A DNA stretch of 64,000 nucleotides from Cnuibacter physcomitrellae (GTDB lineage Bacteria; Actinomycetota; Actinomycetes; Actinomycetales; Microbacteriaceae), in NCBI RefSeq assembly GCF_014640535.1, contig NZ_BMHD01000001.1:3275474-3339473 (forward strand), written 5' to 3'. Below the pieces are notes generated by a model. It searched no databases. It saw only the letters and a program-made list of their open reading frames with translations, and was not told where the DNA came from. The position numbers were made by a program, and so were the translations under genes. Shown piece by piece: positions 14,825 to 23,561 of this stretch. The first letter of the stretch is position 1; the number at the start of each line of letters is the position of its first letter.

Positions 14825-16317
14825 ACCTCCACTCCGTCCGCGTCCATCCGTCCTCCGACGCTCTGCCCCGCGAGGAGCAGCTGGCCTACAAGATCGCCCA
14901 GGTCGCGACCGACCGGGTCGATGTCGACGCCGAGGTCGCCGACATGGTCATCAACCGCGTCATCGACAACGCCTCGGTCGCCGTCGCCTCGCTCAGCCGG
15001 GGCTCGGTCGTGGCCGCGCGCTCCCAGGCGCTCGCGCATCCGTACAGCCCGGGGTCGACGGTGTTCGGGGTGCCCGGCACCTACGGACCGGAGTGGGCCG
15101 CGTGGGCGAACGGGGTCGCCGTGCGCGAGCTCGACTACCACGACACCTTCCTGGCGGCGGAGTACTCGCACCCGGGCGACAACATCCCGTCGATCCTCGC
15201 GGTCGCCCAGCACACCGGTCGCACGGGCGACGACCTGCTGCGCGGCATCGTGACGGGGTACGAGATCCAGATCGACCTGGTCAAGGCGATCAGCCTGCAC
15301 AAGCACAAGATCGACCACGTCGCCCATCTCGGGCCCAGCGCCGCGGCGGGCATCGGGACGCTCCTCGGCCTCGACGTCGAGACCATCTACCAGGCCATCG
15401 GCCAGGCGCTGCACACCACGACCGCCACCCGCCAGTCGCGCAAGGGCGAGATCTCCACCTGGAAGGCCTACGCGCCGGCCTTCGCAGGCAAGATGGCCGT
15501 CGAGGCGGTCGACCGTGCGATGCGCGGGCAGACGAGCCCGACCCCGATCTACGAGGGCGAGGACGGCGTGATCGCATGGCTCCTCGACGGACCGGATGCG
15601 GAGTACGAGGTGCCGCTGCCCGAGTGGGGCGAGGTGCGCCGCGCCATCCTCGACAGCTACACCAAGGAGCACTCGGCCGAGTACCAGGCCCAGGCGTGGA
15701 TCGACCTCGCCCGCCGTCTCGGCACCCAGCATCCGGAGCTGCGCGATCCCGCGAACATCGAGCGCATCGTGCTGCACACGAGCCACCACACGCACTACGT
15801 CATCGGATCGGGCGCGAACGACCCGCAGAAGTACGACCCCACGGCGAGCCGGGAGACGCTCGACCACTCGATCCCCTACATCTTCACCGTCGCGCTGCAG
15901 GACGGGGTGTGGGATCACGTCGACAGCTACAGCCCGGCCCGCGCCGCCCGTCCCGACACCGTGGCGCTGTGGAACAAGGTGACCACGGCTGAGGACGCCG
16001 AGTGGACGCGCCGCTACCACTCGCTCGACCCGGCCGAGAAGGCGTTCGGCGGACGCGTCGAGATCGACCTCGCCGACGGCTCGCGGGTGGTGGACGAGAT
16101 CGCGGTGGCCGACGCGCATCCGCTCGGCGCCCGCCCGTTCGCCCGCGCCGACTACGTGCAGAAGTTCCGCACCCTCGCCGCCGGCGTGCTGGCGGAGGCG
16201 GAGACCGAGCGCTTCCTCGACCTCGCGCAGCGCCTGCCCTCCCTGACCGCCGAGGAGCTCTCCGGGCTCACCGTCACGGCCGACATCACCACCGAGACTC
16301 CGAAGGGGATCTTCTGA
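14821..16317 (+). CDS. prpD: 2-methylcitrate dehydratase
   Basis: The 498-aa product is full length for the MmgE/PrpD family: [21 protein letters not shown] and [21 protein letters not shown] are characteristic segments of the helical core. PrpD dehydrates 2-methylcitrate to 2-methyl-cis-aconitate in the cytoplasm. It is the second gene of gntR-prpD-prpB-prpC, coupled by 4- and 1-nt overlaps. No aconitase is in the cluster, so hydration would rely on housekeeping aconitase elsewhere. Confidence 0.95.
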   Translation: MNLHSVRVHPSSDALPREEQLAYKIAQVATDRVDVDAEVADMVINRVIDNASVAVASLSRGSVVAARSQALAHPYSPGSTVFGVPGTYGPEWAAWANGVAVRELDYHDTFLAAEYSHPGDNIPSILAVAQHTGRTGDDLLRGIVTGYEIQIDLVKAISLHKHKIDHVAHLGPSAAAGIGTLLGLDVETIYQAIGQALHTTTATRQSRKGEISTWKAYAPAFAGKMAVEAVDRAMRGQTSPTPIYEGEDGVIAWLLDGPDAEYEVPLPEWGEVRRAILDSYTKEHSAEYQAQAWIDLARRLGTQHPELRDPANIERIVLHTSHHTHYVIGSGANDPQKYDPTASRETLDHSIPYIFTVALQDGVWDHVDSYSPARAARPDTVALWNKVTTAEDAEWTRRYHSLDPAEKAFGGRVEIDLADGSRVVDEIAVADAHPLGARPFARADYVQKFRTLAAGVLAEAETERFLDLAQRLPSLTAEELSGLTVTADITTETPKGIF

Positions 16318-17249
16318 TGCTGTACACGACGAAGCCCGCCGCCGAGCGCCGCGCCGACTTCCGCGCCGCGCTGTCGTCGGGCACGATCCAGCGGATGCCG
16401 GGGGCCTTCAACCCGCTCTCGGCTCGGCTCATCGAGGACAAGGGCTTCGAGGGCGTCTACATCTCGGGGGCGGTCATCGCCGCCGATCTGGGGCTGCCCG
16501 ACATCGGGCTCACCACGCTCACCGAGGTCGCGGGCCGGGCGGCGGCGATCAGCCGCATGACCTCGCTGCCCACGCTCGTGGACGCCGACACCGGCTTCGG
16601 CGAGCCGATGAACGTGGCGCGGACCGTGCAGGAGCTCGAGAACGCCGGCGTCGCCGGGCTCCACATCGAGGATCAGGTCAACCCCAAGCGCTGCGGTCAC
16701 CTCGACGGGAAGGCCGTGGTCGGTCTCGACACGGCACTCAAGCGCATCCGTGCCGCCGCCGACGCGCGTCGCGACCCGAACCTGCTCATCATGGCCCGCA
16801 CCGATGTGCGGGCGGTCGAGGGGCTCGAGGCGGCGCAGAACCGGGCGCGCGCACTCGTGGACGCGGGGGCGGACGCGATCTTCCCCGAGGCGATGGCCTC
16901 GCTCGAGGAGTTCGCCGCCATCCGCGCCGCCGTCGACGTGCCGATCCTGGCGAACATGACCGAGTTCGGGAAGAGCGACCTGTTCAGCGTGCAGGACCTC
17001 CAGGACGTCGGGGTGAACCTCGTCATCTTCCCGGTGTCTCTCCTCCGCATCGCGATGGGCGCCGCCGAGCGCGGGCTCGACGAGCTCGCCGCCTCGGGGA
17101 GCCTCAAGGCGGAGGTGCCCGGGATGCAGACCCGCGCCCGCCTCTACGAGCTCATCGACTACGAGGGCTACAACGCCTTCGACGGTTCGGTGTTCAATTT
17201 CACCGTGCCCACGCAGTTCACCGGGCCCACCTCATCCACGAAGGAGTGA
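16317..17249 (+). CDS. prpB: 2-methylisocitrate lyase
   Basis: The start is the ATG in TGATG, overlapping the prpD stop by one base. The 310-aa protein belongs to the isocitrate lyase/PEP mutase superfamily: VDADTGFG (Mg2+ site), HIEDQVNPKRCGHLDGK with the catalytic KRCGH loop, and ARTDVRA. It cleaves 2-methylisocitrate to pyruvate and succinate, the last step of the cycle. Confidence 0.96.
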   Translation: MLYTTKPAAERRADFRAALSSGTIQRMPGAFNPLSARLIEDKGFEGVYISGAVIAADLGLPDIGLTTLTEVAGRAAAISRMTSLPTLVDADTGFGEPMNVARTVQELENAGVAGLHIEDQVNPKRCGHLDGKAVVGLDTALKRIRAAADARRDPNLLIMARTDVRAVEGLEAAQNRARALVDAGADAIFPEAMASLEEFAAIRAAVDVPILANMTEFGKSDLFSVQDLQDVGVNLVIFPVSLLRIAMGAAERGLDELAASGSLKAEVPGMQTRARLYELIDYEGYNAFDGSVFNFTVPTQFTGPTSSTKE

Positions 17250-17251
17250 CG

Positions 17252-18373
17252 ATGACCGATACCACCGCCCCCGAGATCAGGAAGGGCCTCGCCGGGGTCG
17301 TCGTCGACACGACGACGATCTCGAAGGTGAACCCCGAGACCAACTCGCTGCTGTACCGCGGCTATCCCGTGCAGGAGCTCGCCGCGCACTGCACCTTCGA
17401 GCAGGTCGCCTACCTGCTCTGGAACGGCGAGCTGCCCAGCGAGTCGGAGCTGGCCGCGTTCGTCGAGGCGGAGCACTCGCAGCGCGCCCTGCATCCGGAT
17501 GTGAAGACGGTCATCGACCTGCTGCCGACGACCGCGCATCCGATGGATGTCGTGCGCACGGCGGTCAGCGTGATCGGAGCGCAGGACCCGTCCGCCGACG
17601 ACGCGTCGCCGTCGTCGAACCTCGCGAAGGCCGTGCGGCTCTACGCGGCGCTGCCCGCCGTCATCGCGTACGACCAGCGCCGACGTCACGGCCTCGACGC
17701 CATCGAGGCGCGCGACGACCTCTCCTACGCGGAGAACTTCCTCTACGTCACCTTCGGCGAGGTCCCGGACCCGGTGGTCGTCAAGGCGTTCGACGTGTCG
17801 TGCATCCTCTACGCCGAGCACTCGTTCAACGCCTCGACCTTCACCGCCCGCGTGGTCACCTCGACCCTGTCGGACCTGTACTCGGCCGTCGTGGCCGCGA
17901 TCGGCACCCTCAAGGGCCCGCTCCACGGCGGGGCGAACGAGGCCGTCATGCACGTGTTCGACGAGATCGGCACCGCCGACCGCGCCGAGGCGTGGCTCGA
18001 GGATGCGCTGGCGTCCAAGCGCAAGATCATGGGCTTCGGGCATCGCGTGTACAAGAACGGCGACTCGCGGGTGCCCACCATGAAGGCGTCGCTCGAGACC
18101 CTCGTGGAGTACTACGACCGGCCCGAGATGCTCGAGCTCTACGAGACCCTCGAGGAGGCGATGGTGTCGCGGAAGAACATCAAGCCCAACCTCGACTACC
18201 CGTCGGGCCCGGCGTACAACCTCATGGGCTTCGACACCGCCACGTTCACGCCGATCTTCGTCGCCGCCCGCGTCACCGGCTGGACCGCGCACGTGATGGA
18301 GCAGCTCGCGGCGAACGCCCTCATCCGCCCCCTCTCCGCCTACTCCGGGCCGGAGGAGCGCCACCTCGCCTGA
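17252..18373 (+). CDS. prpC: 2-methylcitrate synthase
   Basis: ATG 17252 is preferred to the GTG at 17246 because AAGGAG ends 6 nt upstream. The 373-aa citrate-synthase-fold enzyme has LKGPLHGGANEAVMHV (catalytic His), GFGHRVYKNGDSR and a terminal PLSAYSGPEER. The short type I length and operon position next to prpB/prpD identify it as the propionyl-CoA-using enzyme; it may also use acetyl-CoA. Its stop codon lies inside a strong palindrome. Confidence 0.95.
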   Translation: MTDTTAPEIRKGLAGVVVDTTTISKVNPETNSLLYRGYPVQELAAHCTFEQVAYLLWNGELPSESELAAFVEAEHSQRALHPDVKTVIDLLPTTAHPMDVVRTAVSVIGAQDPSADDASPSSNLAKAVRLYAALPAVIAYDQRRRHGLDAIEARDDLSYAENFLYVTFGEVPDPVVVKAFDVSCILYAEHSFNASTFTARVVTSTLSDLYSAVVAAIGTLKGPLHGGANEAVMHVFDEIGTADRAEAWLEDALASKRKIMGFGHRVYKNGDSRVPTMKASLETLVEYYDRPEMLELYETLEEAMVSRKNIKPNLDYPSGPAYNLMGFDTATFTPIFVAARVTGWTAHVMEQLAANALIRPLSAYSGPEERHLA

Positions 18374-18442
18374 CGCTCATCACCGAATACGGGAAAGCTC
18401 CGCATATATGGCGGGGCTTTCCCGTATTCCGTGACGAGCGTC
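18372..18442. repeat. Dispersed palindrome, family C copy 1 (also bidirectional terminator)
   Basis: Two 32-nt arms (18372-18403 and 18411-18442) pair with only three mismatches around an AT loop (ATATATG). The core reads GAATACGGGAAAGC on the left and GCTTTCCCGTATTC on the right. It overlaps the last bases of both convergent flanking genes and must terminate both transcripts. Related elements lie at 21311-21385 and 45803-45870. Confidence 0.8.
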
Positions 18443-19097
18443 ACGGTCTCGGCCTCGCCGCGGGCGACGTGCCGCGGAGGGCGTCGACCGCGAGCACGAC
18501 GGCGACCAGCAGGACGGCCAGGCCGCAGCAGTAGCCGACGACCGCGCCGACGCCGCCCGCGGCGATCGGGCTGATGAAGAAGTACGGGTACCAGTCGGTC
18601 AGCGCGCCGCGGATCGAGGTGAAGATCGTCCACCCGAGCGGGAAGACGAGCGCCGAGAGTGCGACCGTCACGCGCAGGCGGCGCGTCAGGGCGGGCGAGC
18701 CCGGCGCGACGAGGAGGTCGACGAGCGCGAACGCGGGTAGCACGAAGTGCAGGATGCGCGACGACATCGGCACCAGGAACTCGCTCCCGGTGAACCCGGC
18801 CAGTCCCATCAGCACCGCGAACACGCCGCCCGACACGACCACGTACGCGGCGACGACGCTGCGTACTCCGGTGAGCCACGCCGGCTCCGGCCCGGTCCGC
18901 AGGAGGAACGCCGTGGAGACCAGGGCGACCAGCCCGAACAGGATCGCGCTCTCGATCGTGAAGTAGGCCGCCAGGTTGCGGAGGGAGCAGGTGCCGTACA
19001 CGAAGGCGCAGTCCGCCCGCCACCACAGCGCCCACCCGGTGACCGCCACCGCGATGAGGCGCAGGAGCGCCGTCGCGATGCGGGCTCGACGGGTCAC
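18441..19097 (-). CDS. Pr6Pr family membrane protein
   Basis: The GTG at 19097 gives 218 aa; a longer frame exists but would translate through the palindrome at 19141-19200. Six hydrophobic segments are present, with the Pr6Pr-like features NLAAYFTIESAILFG, SSRILHFVLPAFALVDLLVAP and DWYPYFFISP. These are six-helix proteins of unknown function in actinobacteria and firmicutes. Confidence 0.8.
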   Translation of the reverse strand: MTRRARIATALLRLIAVAVTGWALWWRADCAFVYGTCSLRNLAAYFTIESAILFGLVALVSTAFLLRTGPEPAWLTGVRSVVAAYVVVSGGVFAVLMGLAGFTGSEFLVPMSSRILHFVLPAFALVDLLVAPGSPALTRRLRVTVALSALVFPLGWTIFTSIRGALTDWYPYFFISPIAAGGVGAVVGYCCGLAVLLVAVVLAVDALRGTSPAARPRP

Positions 19098-19140
19098 CCT
19101 CCCACCCTGCCCGGCCCCCGCTCCGCCCGCTTCCCCCGCC

Positions 19141-19200
19141 GGCTTTGTCCAGGTTTCCGTCGTGAGATCGACGATTCGCGACGGAAACCTGGACAAAGCC
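19141..19200. repeat. Dispersed palindrome, family A copy 1
   Basis: GGCTTTGTCCAGGTTTCCGT plus CG (19141-19162) pairs perfectly over 22 bp with 19179-19200, around a 16-nt loop. The same stem occurs at 50008-50061 with a different loop. It lies between the Pr6Pr start and the SCO1664 stop (both genes minus strand). Confidence 0.9.
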
Positions 19201-19205
19201 CGGCG

Positions 19206-19964
19206 TCAGAAGAGGGGGTAAGGGATCGGGGGCATGTCGCCCGAGGGGGAGGGGAACACGCCGTCCGCGAGGAGGCGGGCGCAGCGGGCCTCGAGGGCCG
19301 CAAGCTCCTCCGCGGGCAGCAGCGGCTCGAGCGACGCGCCGAGCGCGCCGCCGAGCGCGCTTCGCAGGCGCGCGACCGCAGCGAGCTCGTCGTCGGCGAG
19401 GGGCTCGCCGATCCACCCCCACAGCACCGTCCGCAGCTTCGGCTCGACGTGGAACGTGATGCCGTGGTCGACGCCGTAGCGGTGTCCGTCGGGCATGGCG
19501 AGCACGTGGCCGCCCTTCCGATCGGCGTTGTTGACGATCACGTCGAAGACCGCCATGCGCCGTAGCGCCGTGGAGTCCTCGTGGATGAGGGACACGCGCC
19601 GATCGTCGTCGTCGTGTCCCTCGAAGACCCGGCGCCAGCCCGCCTCGGGGATCTCGTCGGAGGGCACCAGGTCGACCGCCTCGACGGCCGGGTCGACGTC
19701 CTGCCAGAGCTGCAGCATCCCCTCGCCGAACGGCCCCTCGCCGAGCCAGGTGAGCGGCACGACCGACCACTCGAGCGCCTCCGACACGGCATGGGCGGCG
19801 ACCTCGCGGTGCGCGAGCACGACGTCCGGGAAGTCCCACAGCGGCCGCTCGCCCTCCGTCGGCTTGTAGACCACCTCGACGTCGCCGAGCGTGCCGAGGA
19901 ACGTCGCGTTGGAGGCGGTGGTGATCCGGCCCGTCAGCTCCAGCTCGCCGGACGGCGGGTTCAC
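19206..19964 (-). CDS. SCO1664 family protein
   Basis: The GTG at 19964 overlaps the stop of the DUF3090 gene by 4 nt. The 252-aa product carries ATFLGTLGDVEVVYKPTEGERPLWDFP, VFDVIVNNADRKGGHVL and YGVDHGITFHVEPKLRTVLWGW. The YKP lysine, the NNADRKGGH loop and the DHG motif resemble a PI3/4-kinase-like or HipA-like kinase fold. The gene is the last of a three-gene set conserved across actinobacteria. Its biochemical function is not established to my knowledge. Confidence 0.88.
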   Translation of the reverse strand: MNPPSGELELTGRITTASNATFLGTLGDVEVVYKPTEGERPLWDFPDVVLAHREVAAHAVSEALEWSVVPLTWLGEGPFGEGMLQLWQDVDPAVEAVDLVPSDEIPEAGWRRVFEGHDDDDRRVSLIHEDSTALRRMAVFDVIVNNADRKGGHVLAMPDGHRYGVDHGITFHVEPKLRTVLWGWIGEPLADDELAAVARLRSALGGALGASLEPLLPAEELAALEARCARLLADGVFPSPSGDMPPIPYPLF

Positions 19965-20521
19965 GACCCGTCGAGCGCTGCGCAGACGTGGCCGCCGGCG
20001 TCGATCGGCATGCCGCAGAGCGGGCACACCGGTCGCCCCGAGGCGACGATCTCGCGTGCCCTCTTGGCGAACGCCCGGGCGGTGCCGACGGGGATGCGCA
20101 CGAGCAGCATCTCGCTCGGCGACTCCGTCTCGGCGAAGGGGTTCTCGGGGTCGGCGTCGTCCTCGGGGTCGAGCACCGGGTAGGCCTCGATGACGACCTG
20201 CGCGGTCGTCGGATCCCAGCCCAGGCCGATCGCGCCGGTCCGGAACTGCTCGTCGACGGGCTGATCGAGCGGTGCCTCGTCGATGAGCTCGACCGGCGTG
20301 GAGGACGGGACGCTGAACGCGTTGCCCTCGTTGACCATGAGCTCGTCGAGGATCTCGTCGATCTTCTCGGCGAGGAGGGCCGACTGCTCCTTCTCGAGCG
20401 AGGTGCTCACGATCCGGTTGCCGGTCCGCGCCTGCAGGTAGAACGTGCGCTCTCCCGGGCGCCCGATGGTGCCGATGACGACCCGGTCTGGCCAGTCGAA
20501 CTCGTGGACGATCGTGGGCAT
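19961..20521 (-). CDS. DUF3090 family protein
   Basis: The 186-aa protein starts PTIVHEFDWPDRVVIGTIG and contains ERTFYLQAR, typical of DUF3090. Its C-terminus has a zinc-ribbon-like CPLCGMPIDAGGHVC, a likely Zn site. It sits between the phosphomutase-like gene and the SCO1664 gene. The ATG is 6 nt after TAGACT on the minus strand, so an internal leaderless promoter may act in addition to read-through. Confidence 0.92.
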   Translation of the reverse strand: MPTIVHEFDWPDRVVIGTIGRPGERTFYLQARTGNRIVSTSLEKEQSALLAEKIDEILDELMVNEGNAFSVPSSTPVELIDEAPLDQPVDEQFRTGAIGLGWDPTTAQVVIEAYPVLDPEDDADPENPFAETESPSEMLLVRIPVGTARAFAKRAREIVASGRPVCPLCGMPIDAGGHVCAALDGS

Positions 20522-20530
20522 GGGCCCAGT

Positions 20531-21274
20531 CTAGGTACGTTCCACGGGGGTGGGGCCGGGCTCGGCGTGTCCGGCGCCGCCCCCGACGGTGGAGACGGCG
20601 ACGTCGGCGGAGGTGTCGGCCGGGCCTTCGGCCGGTCGCAGCCAGGCGAGGTCGCCCGCCTCGGTGTTCGAGGCCATGACCTCCGGGCGCTCGGCGCCGT
20701 AGCGGATGATCGAGAGCGAGGCCGGCCCCACCGCGATGCGCTGGAACAGGTCGAGGTGGAGGCCCAGCGCATCCGCGAGGATCGACTTGATGACGTCGCC
20801 GTGGCTCACCGCGAGCCAGACGGCGCCCGGCCCGTGTTCGGCCTCGATGAGCGCGTCGCGGCTGCGGATCGCGGCGACCGCGCGGCTCTGCATCCCCGAC
20901 ATCGACTCGCCGCCGGGGAACACGACCGCAGACGGCTGCGACTGCACGACCTTCCACAGCGCCTCGGCGGCGAGCTCCTTGAGCGGACGGTTCGTCCAGT
21001 CGCCGTAGTCGCACTCCGACAGCGCCTCGTCGATCTCGGCGCCGGTGAGCGCGGTCTCGGCCTGCCGCCTCAGCACGGCGGCCGCGGTCTCCTGGCAGCG
21101 CTCGAGCGGGCTCGAGACCACGGCCCGCAGCGGCACCGCAGCGAGCCGCTCCGCCGCCCGCTCGGCCTGGACCCGCCCGACCTCGTCGAGCGCCACGCCC
21201 GGCGTCCGTCCCGCCAGCACGCCCGTCGCGTTCGCCGCCGTCCGTCCGTGCCGCAGGAGGATCACCGTCGCCAT
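20531..21274 (-). CDS. MSMEG_4193 family histidine phosphatase
   Basis: The 247-aa product opens with the catalytic LLRHGRTAANATG (RHG motif) and has SSPLERCQETAAAV and AVSHGDVIKSILADALG with the second His. These are hallmarks of the two-histidine phosphatase superfamily; MSMEG_4193-type members sit next to DUF3090 and SCO1664 genes. The substrate is unknown. The ATG follows TAGGGT (21286-21281, minus strand) by 6 nt, leaderless. Confidence 0.92.
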   Translation of the reverse strand: MATVILLRHGRTAANATGVLAGRTPGVALDEVGRVQAERAAERLAAVPLRAVVSSPLERCQETAAAVLRRQAETALTGAEIDEALSECDYGDWTNRPLKELAAEALWKVVQSQPSAVVFPGGESMSGMQSRAVAAIRSRDALIEAEHGPGAVWLAVSHGDVIKSILADALGLHLDLFQRIAVGPASLSIIRYGAERPEVMASNTEAGDLAWLRPAEGPADTSADVAVSTVGGGAGHAEPGPTPVERT

Positions 21275-21310
21275 CCCCCCACCCTACGGGGGCCCGGCGA
21301 CCCGAGTCCT

Positions 21311-21385
21311 CGTCGCTTCGACACCGATCCACGCCAACCCCGCGCCATAGAGGAGGGCTTGCCGGGATTCGGTGTCGGAGCGACG
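21311..21385. repeat. Degenerate dispersed palindrome, probable family C member
   Basis: Outer arms CGTCGCTTCGACACCGAT (21311-21328) and the complementary stretch at 21367-21385 pair with two mismatches. The right end (ATTCGGTG..GAGCG) and the internal CCATA core resemble the element at 18372-18442 read in reverse. Homology to family C is suggestive only. Confidence 0.45.
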
Positions 21386-21450
21386 GCCGTAGCGCCGCAG
21401 GCGCGGCGGGACCGACGGGGGTCCGGGAGCGGAGACGTTAGAGTCGAGCG

Positions 21451-21975
21451 GTGACCGACGAGATCGCTGCCTACACCGTGGCCACCGACGGAGCCTGCAA
21501 GGGCAACCCCGGCCCCACCGGATGGGCGTGGGTGGCGGAGGACGGGCACTGGGCCGCAGGGTCGCTGCCGCAGGGGACGAACAACATCGGCGAGCTGCTC
21601 GGGCTGCTGAACGCCATCCGCGACCACGACCACGTCGTCGACCTCACCATCGAAGCCGACTCGAAGTACGCGATCGACACGTACGAGAAGTGGATGGACG
21701 GGCACGCCCGCCGCGGCTGGAAGACGTCGACGGGCGCCCCCGCGAAGAACGTCGACATCCTCAAGGCCCTGATCGAGGCACGCGCTGCACGGCGGGCCCT
21801 CGGGCGACCGGATGTGCGGCTGACGCACGTGCGCGGTCACCGTGGCCACCGCCTCAACGAGTGGGCCGACGAGCGTGCCGTGCGGGCCGCGAAGCACGCG
21901 GCCGAGGGCGAGGAGCTCGTCTGGTCGTCGCACCACGGCCAGGAGCGCATCGACGTCTCCGTCGATCCGCGCTAG
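21451..21975 (+). CDS. rnhA: Ribonuclease HI family protein
   Basis: The 174-aa product has the complete RNase HI active site: D13 (ATDGACKGNPGP), E48 (NNIGELL), D70 (IEADSKYAI) and D140 (LNEWADE), plus the His-bearing VRGHRGHRLNEWAD loop. It degrades the RNA of RNA-DNA hybrids. The GTG lies 6 nt after TAGAGT (21439-21444), leaderless. Confidence 0.94.
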   Translation: MTDEIAAYTVATDGACKGNPGPTGWAWVAEDGHWAAGSLPQGTNNIGELLGLLNAIRDHDHVVDLTIEADSKYAIDTYEKWMDGHARRGWKTSTGAPAKNVDILKALIEARAARRALGRPDVRLTHVRGHRGHRLNEWADERAVRAAKHAAEGEELVWSSHHGQERIDVSVDPR

Positions 21976-22000
21976 CGACAGCGGCGCGCACACGACGGAC

Positions 22001-22029
22001 GCGGCCGATCCTCGACGAGGACCGGCCGC
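22001..22029. terminator. Bidirectional terminator between rnhA and the DUF4097 gene
   Basis: A 29-nt near-perfect palindrome (GCGGCCG..CCTCG / CGAGG..CGGCCGC, one mismatched pair) sits between convergent stops. It can act on both strands. Confidence 0.7.
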
Positions 22030-22038
22030 GGGCGGGGC

Positions 22039-22860
22039 TCAGCGCGCGGGCTCGACCGTGACGCTGCCCGCGCTCGACTCGAACGAGTAGACGCGCGACG
22101 CCCCCGGCCGGTTCGGCACGCTCACGTCGACGGAGCCGACCGAGGTGTCGGCGCGGATCTCGTAGTCCCCGTCCGGGATCGCGACGCGGACGCTGCCCGC
22201 GGAGCTCTCCACCTCCATGGAGGACGGCAGCGAGGCGAACGACAGGGTCGCGGAGCCCGCCGAGGAGTCGACCCGCACGTCGCCCGGCACGTCGAGGTCG
22301 GTGCCGGTGACACGCCCCGCGGAGCTGTGGAGCCGCAGCGAGTCGGCGGATCCGCTGACCGTCACCGACCCGGCCGACGACGACAGGTCGACCGCGGCGA
22401 AGTCGCCCGCGGCGTCGACCGCTCCGGCCGACGAGTCCACGTCGAGGGCGATGGGCGCGGAGTCCCGCGGCAGGGTGATGTCGAGCGACGCGTCCTGGAG
22501 GCCGCCGAGGAAGCCGAACGACCACCATCCGTCGCCGCCGACCTTGACGAGGAGCGTCTGCCCGCTGACCTGCTGCGTCAGCCGCACCGAGGAGCCGCCG
22601 GAGTCGAAGTCGAGGGTCGGGAGGTCGACGTCGCCGTAGGCGATCGAGACCGAGGAGGCGCTGGAGTCGACCTTGAGGGCGGTGACGTCGGCCGCCACCG
22701 CGTAGACGCCGGTGTCCTCGCCGTCGACCCCCGCGGCGGCTCGTGCGATCTGCACCCCGCCGAGGACCAGCATGCCGGCGACGAGGGCCGACCCGATCGT
22801 GAGGAGGGTGACGCGGAGAGTGCGGTCGGGGCGTCGTGGCGCAGGAGCGGGAGAGGTCAT
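22039..22860 (-). CDS. DUF4097 beta-repeat extracytoplasmic protein
   Basis: The 273-aa protein has one N-terminal helix (TLLTIGSALVAGMLVLGGVQIA, residues ~18-40) followed by a beta-solenoid-like domain with at least six SSAG(S/R)VxV repeats, the DUF4097 pattern. It is therefore anchored in the membrane and exposed outside. It lies 44 nt downstream of the response regulator on the same strand, so the kinase, regulator and this protein form one operon; similar trios respond to envelope stress. Confidence 0.85.
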   Translation of the reverse strand: MTSPAPAPRRPDRTLRVTLLTIGSALVAGMLVLGGVQIARAAAGVDGEDTGVYAVAADVTALKVDSSASSVSIAYGDVDLPTLDFDSGGSSVRLTQQVSGQTLLVKVGGDGWWSFGFLGGLQDASLDITLPRDSAPIALDVDSSAGAVDAAGDFAAVDLSSSAGSVTVSGSADSLRLHSSAGRVTGTDLDVPGDVRVDSSAGSATLSFASLPSSMEVESSAGSVRVAIPDGDYEIRADTSVGSVDVSVPNRPGASRVYSFESSAGSVTVEPAR

Positions 22861-22904
22861 GGTGCGTGTCCGTTCGTGAGTGGGTGAGGAGAAGAGGGAG
22901 GGCG

Positions 22905-23561
22905 TCAGCGGCGCGCGTCGACGCCGAGGTAGGTGAGCACGGCGAGCACGCGTCGGTGCCCGGAGTCCTCGGCGGGCAGGCCGAGCTTGGAGAAGATCGC
23001 GGAGACGAGCTTCTCGACCGCGCCGGCCGTGACGTGCATCCGCTCGGCGATGCTGCCGTTGGAGCGGCCCTCGGCCATGAGCTCGAGCGCCTCGCGCTCG
23101 CGCGGGGTGAGGGCGTCGAGGTCGCGGGAGCGCCGCGACCGGATCATGATCTGCGACACGACCTCCGGGTCGAGCACCGTGCCGCCGGATCCGACCGTCT
23201 CGACGGCTGTGAGGAAGTCGCCGACCTCGGCGACGCGGTCCTTCAGCAGGTAGCCGAGGCCGGCGGAGTCGCCGGCGATGAGCTCGGCGGCGTACCGCTC
23301 CTCGACGTACTGCGAGAGCACCAGCACCGGCAGCGGAGGGCGCGTCGAGCGCAGCAGGACGGCCGCGCGGATGCCCTCGTCGGTGAACGTCGGCGGCATC
23401 CGCACGTCGACGACGGCGAGGTCGGGGCGATCCTCGGCGCAGCTGCGGAGGAGCCCCTCCGCGTCGGCGACCGACGGGAGGACCTCGTGGCCCGCGTCGC
23501 CGAGCAGACGCTCCAGCCCGGCACGGAGGAGGACGTGGTCCTCGGCGATCAGAATGCGCAT
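22905..23561 (-). CDS. NarL/LuxR-type response regulator
   Basis: The 218-aa protein has a receiver domain (ILIAEDH acidic pair, phospho-acceptor D52 in LAVVDVRMPP, LLKDR Lys) and a C-terminal LuxR HTH (LDALTPREREALELMAEGRSN..IAERMHV). The wing TAGAVEKLVSAIFSKLG replaces the usual TVKxHVxxIxxKL, a normal variant of DesR-like regulators. It overlaps the end of the kinase gene by 13 nt. Confidence 0.94.
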   Translation of the reverse strand: MRILIAEDHVLLRAGLERLLGDAGHEVLPSVADAEGLLRSCAEDRPDLAVVDVRMPPTFTDEGIRAAVLLRSTRPPLPVLVLSQYVEERYAAELIAGDSAGLGYLLKDRVAEVGDFLTAVETVGSGGTVLDPEVVSQIMIRSRRSRDLDALTPREREALELMAEGRSNGSIAERMHVTAGAVEKLVSAIFSKLGLPAEDSGHRRVLAVLTYLGVDARR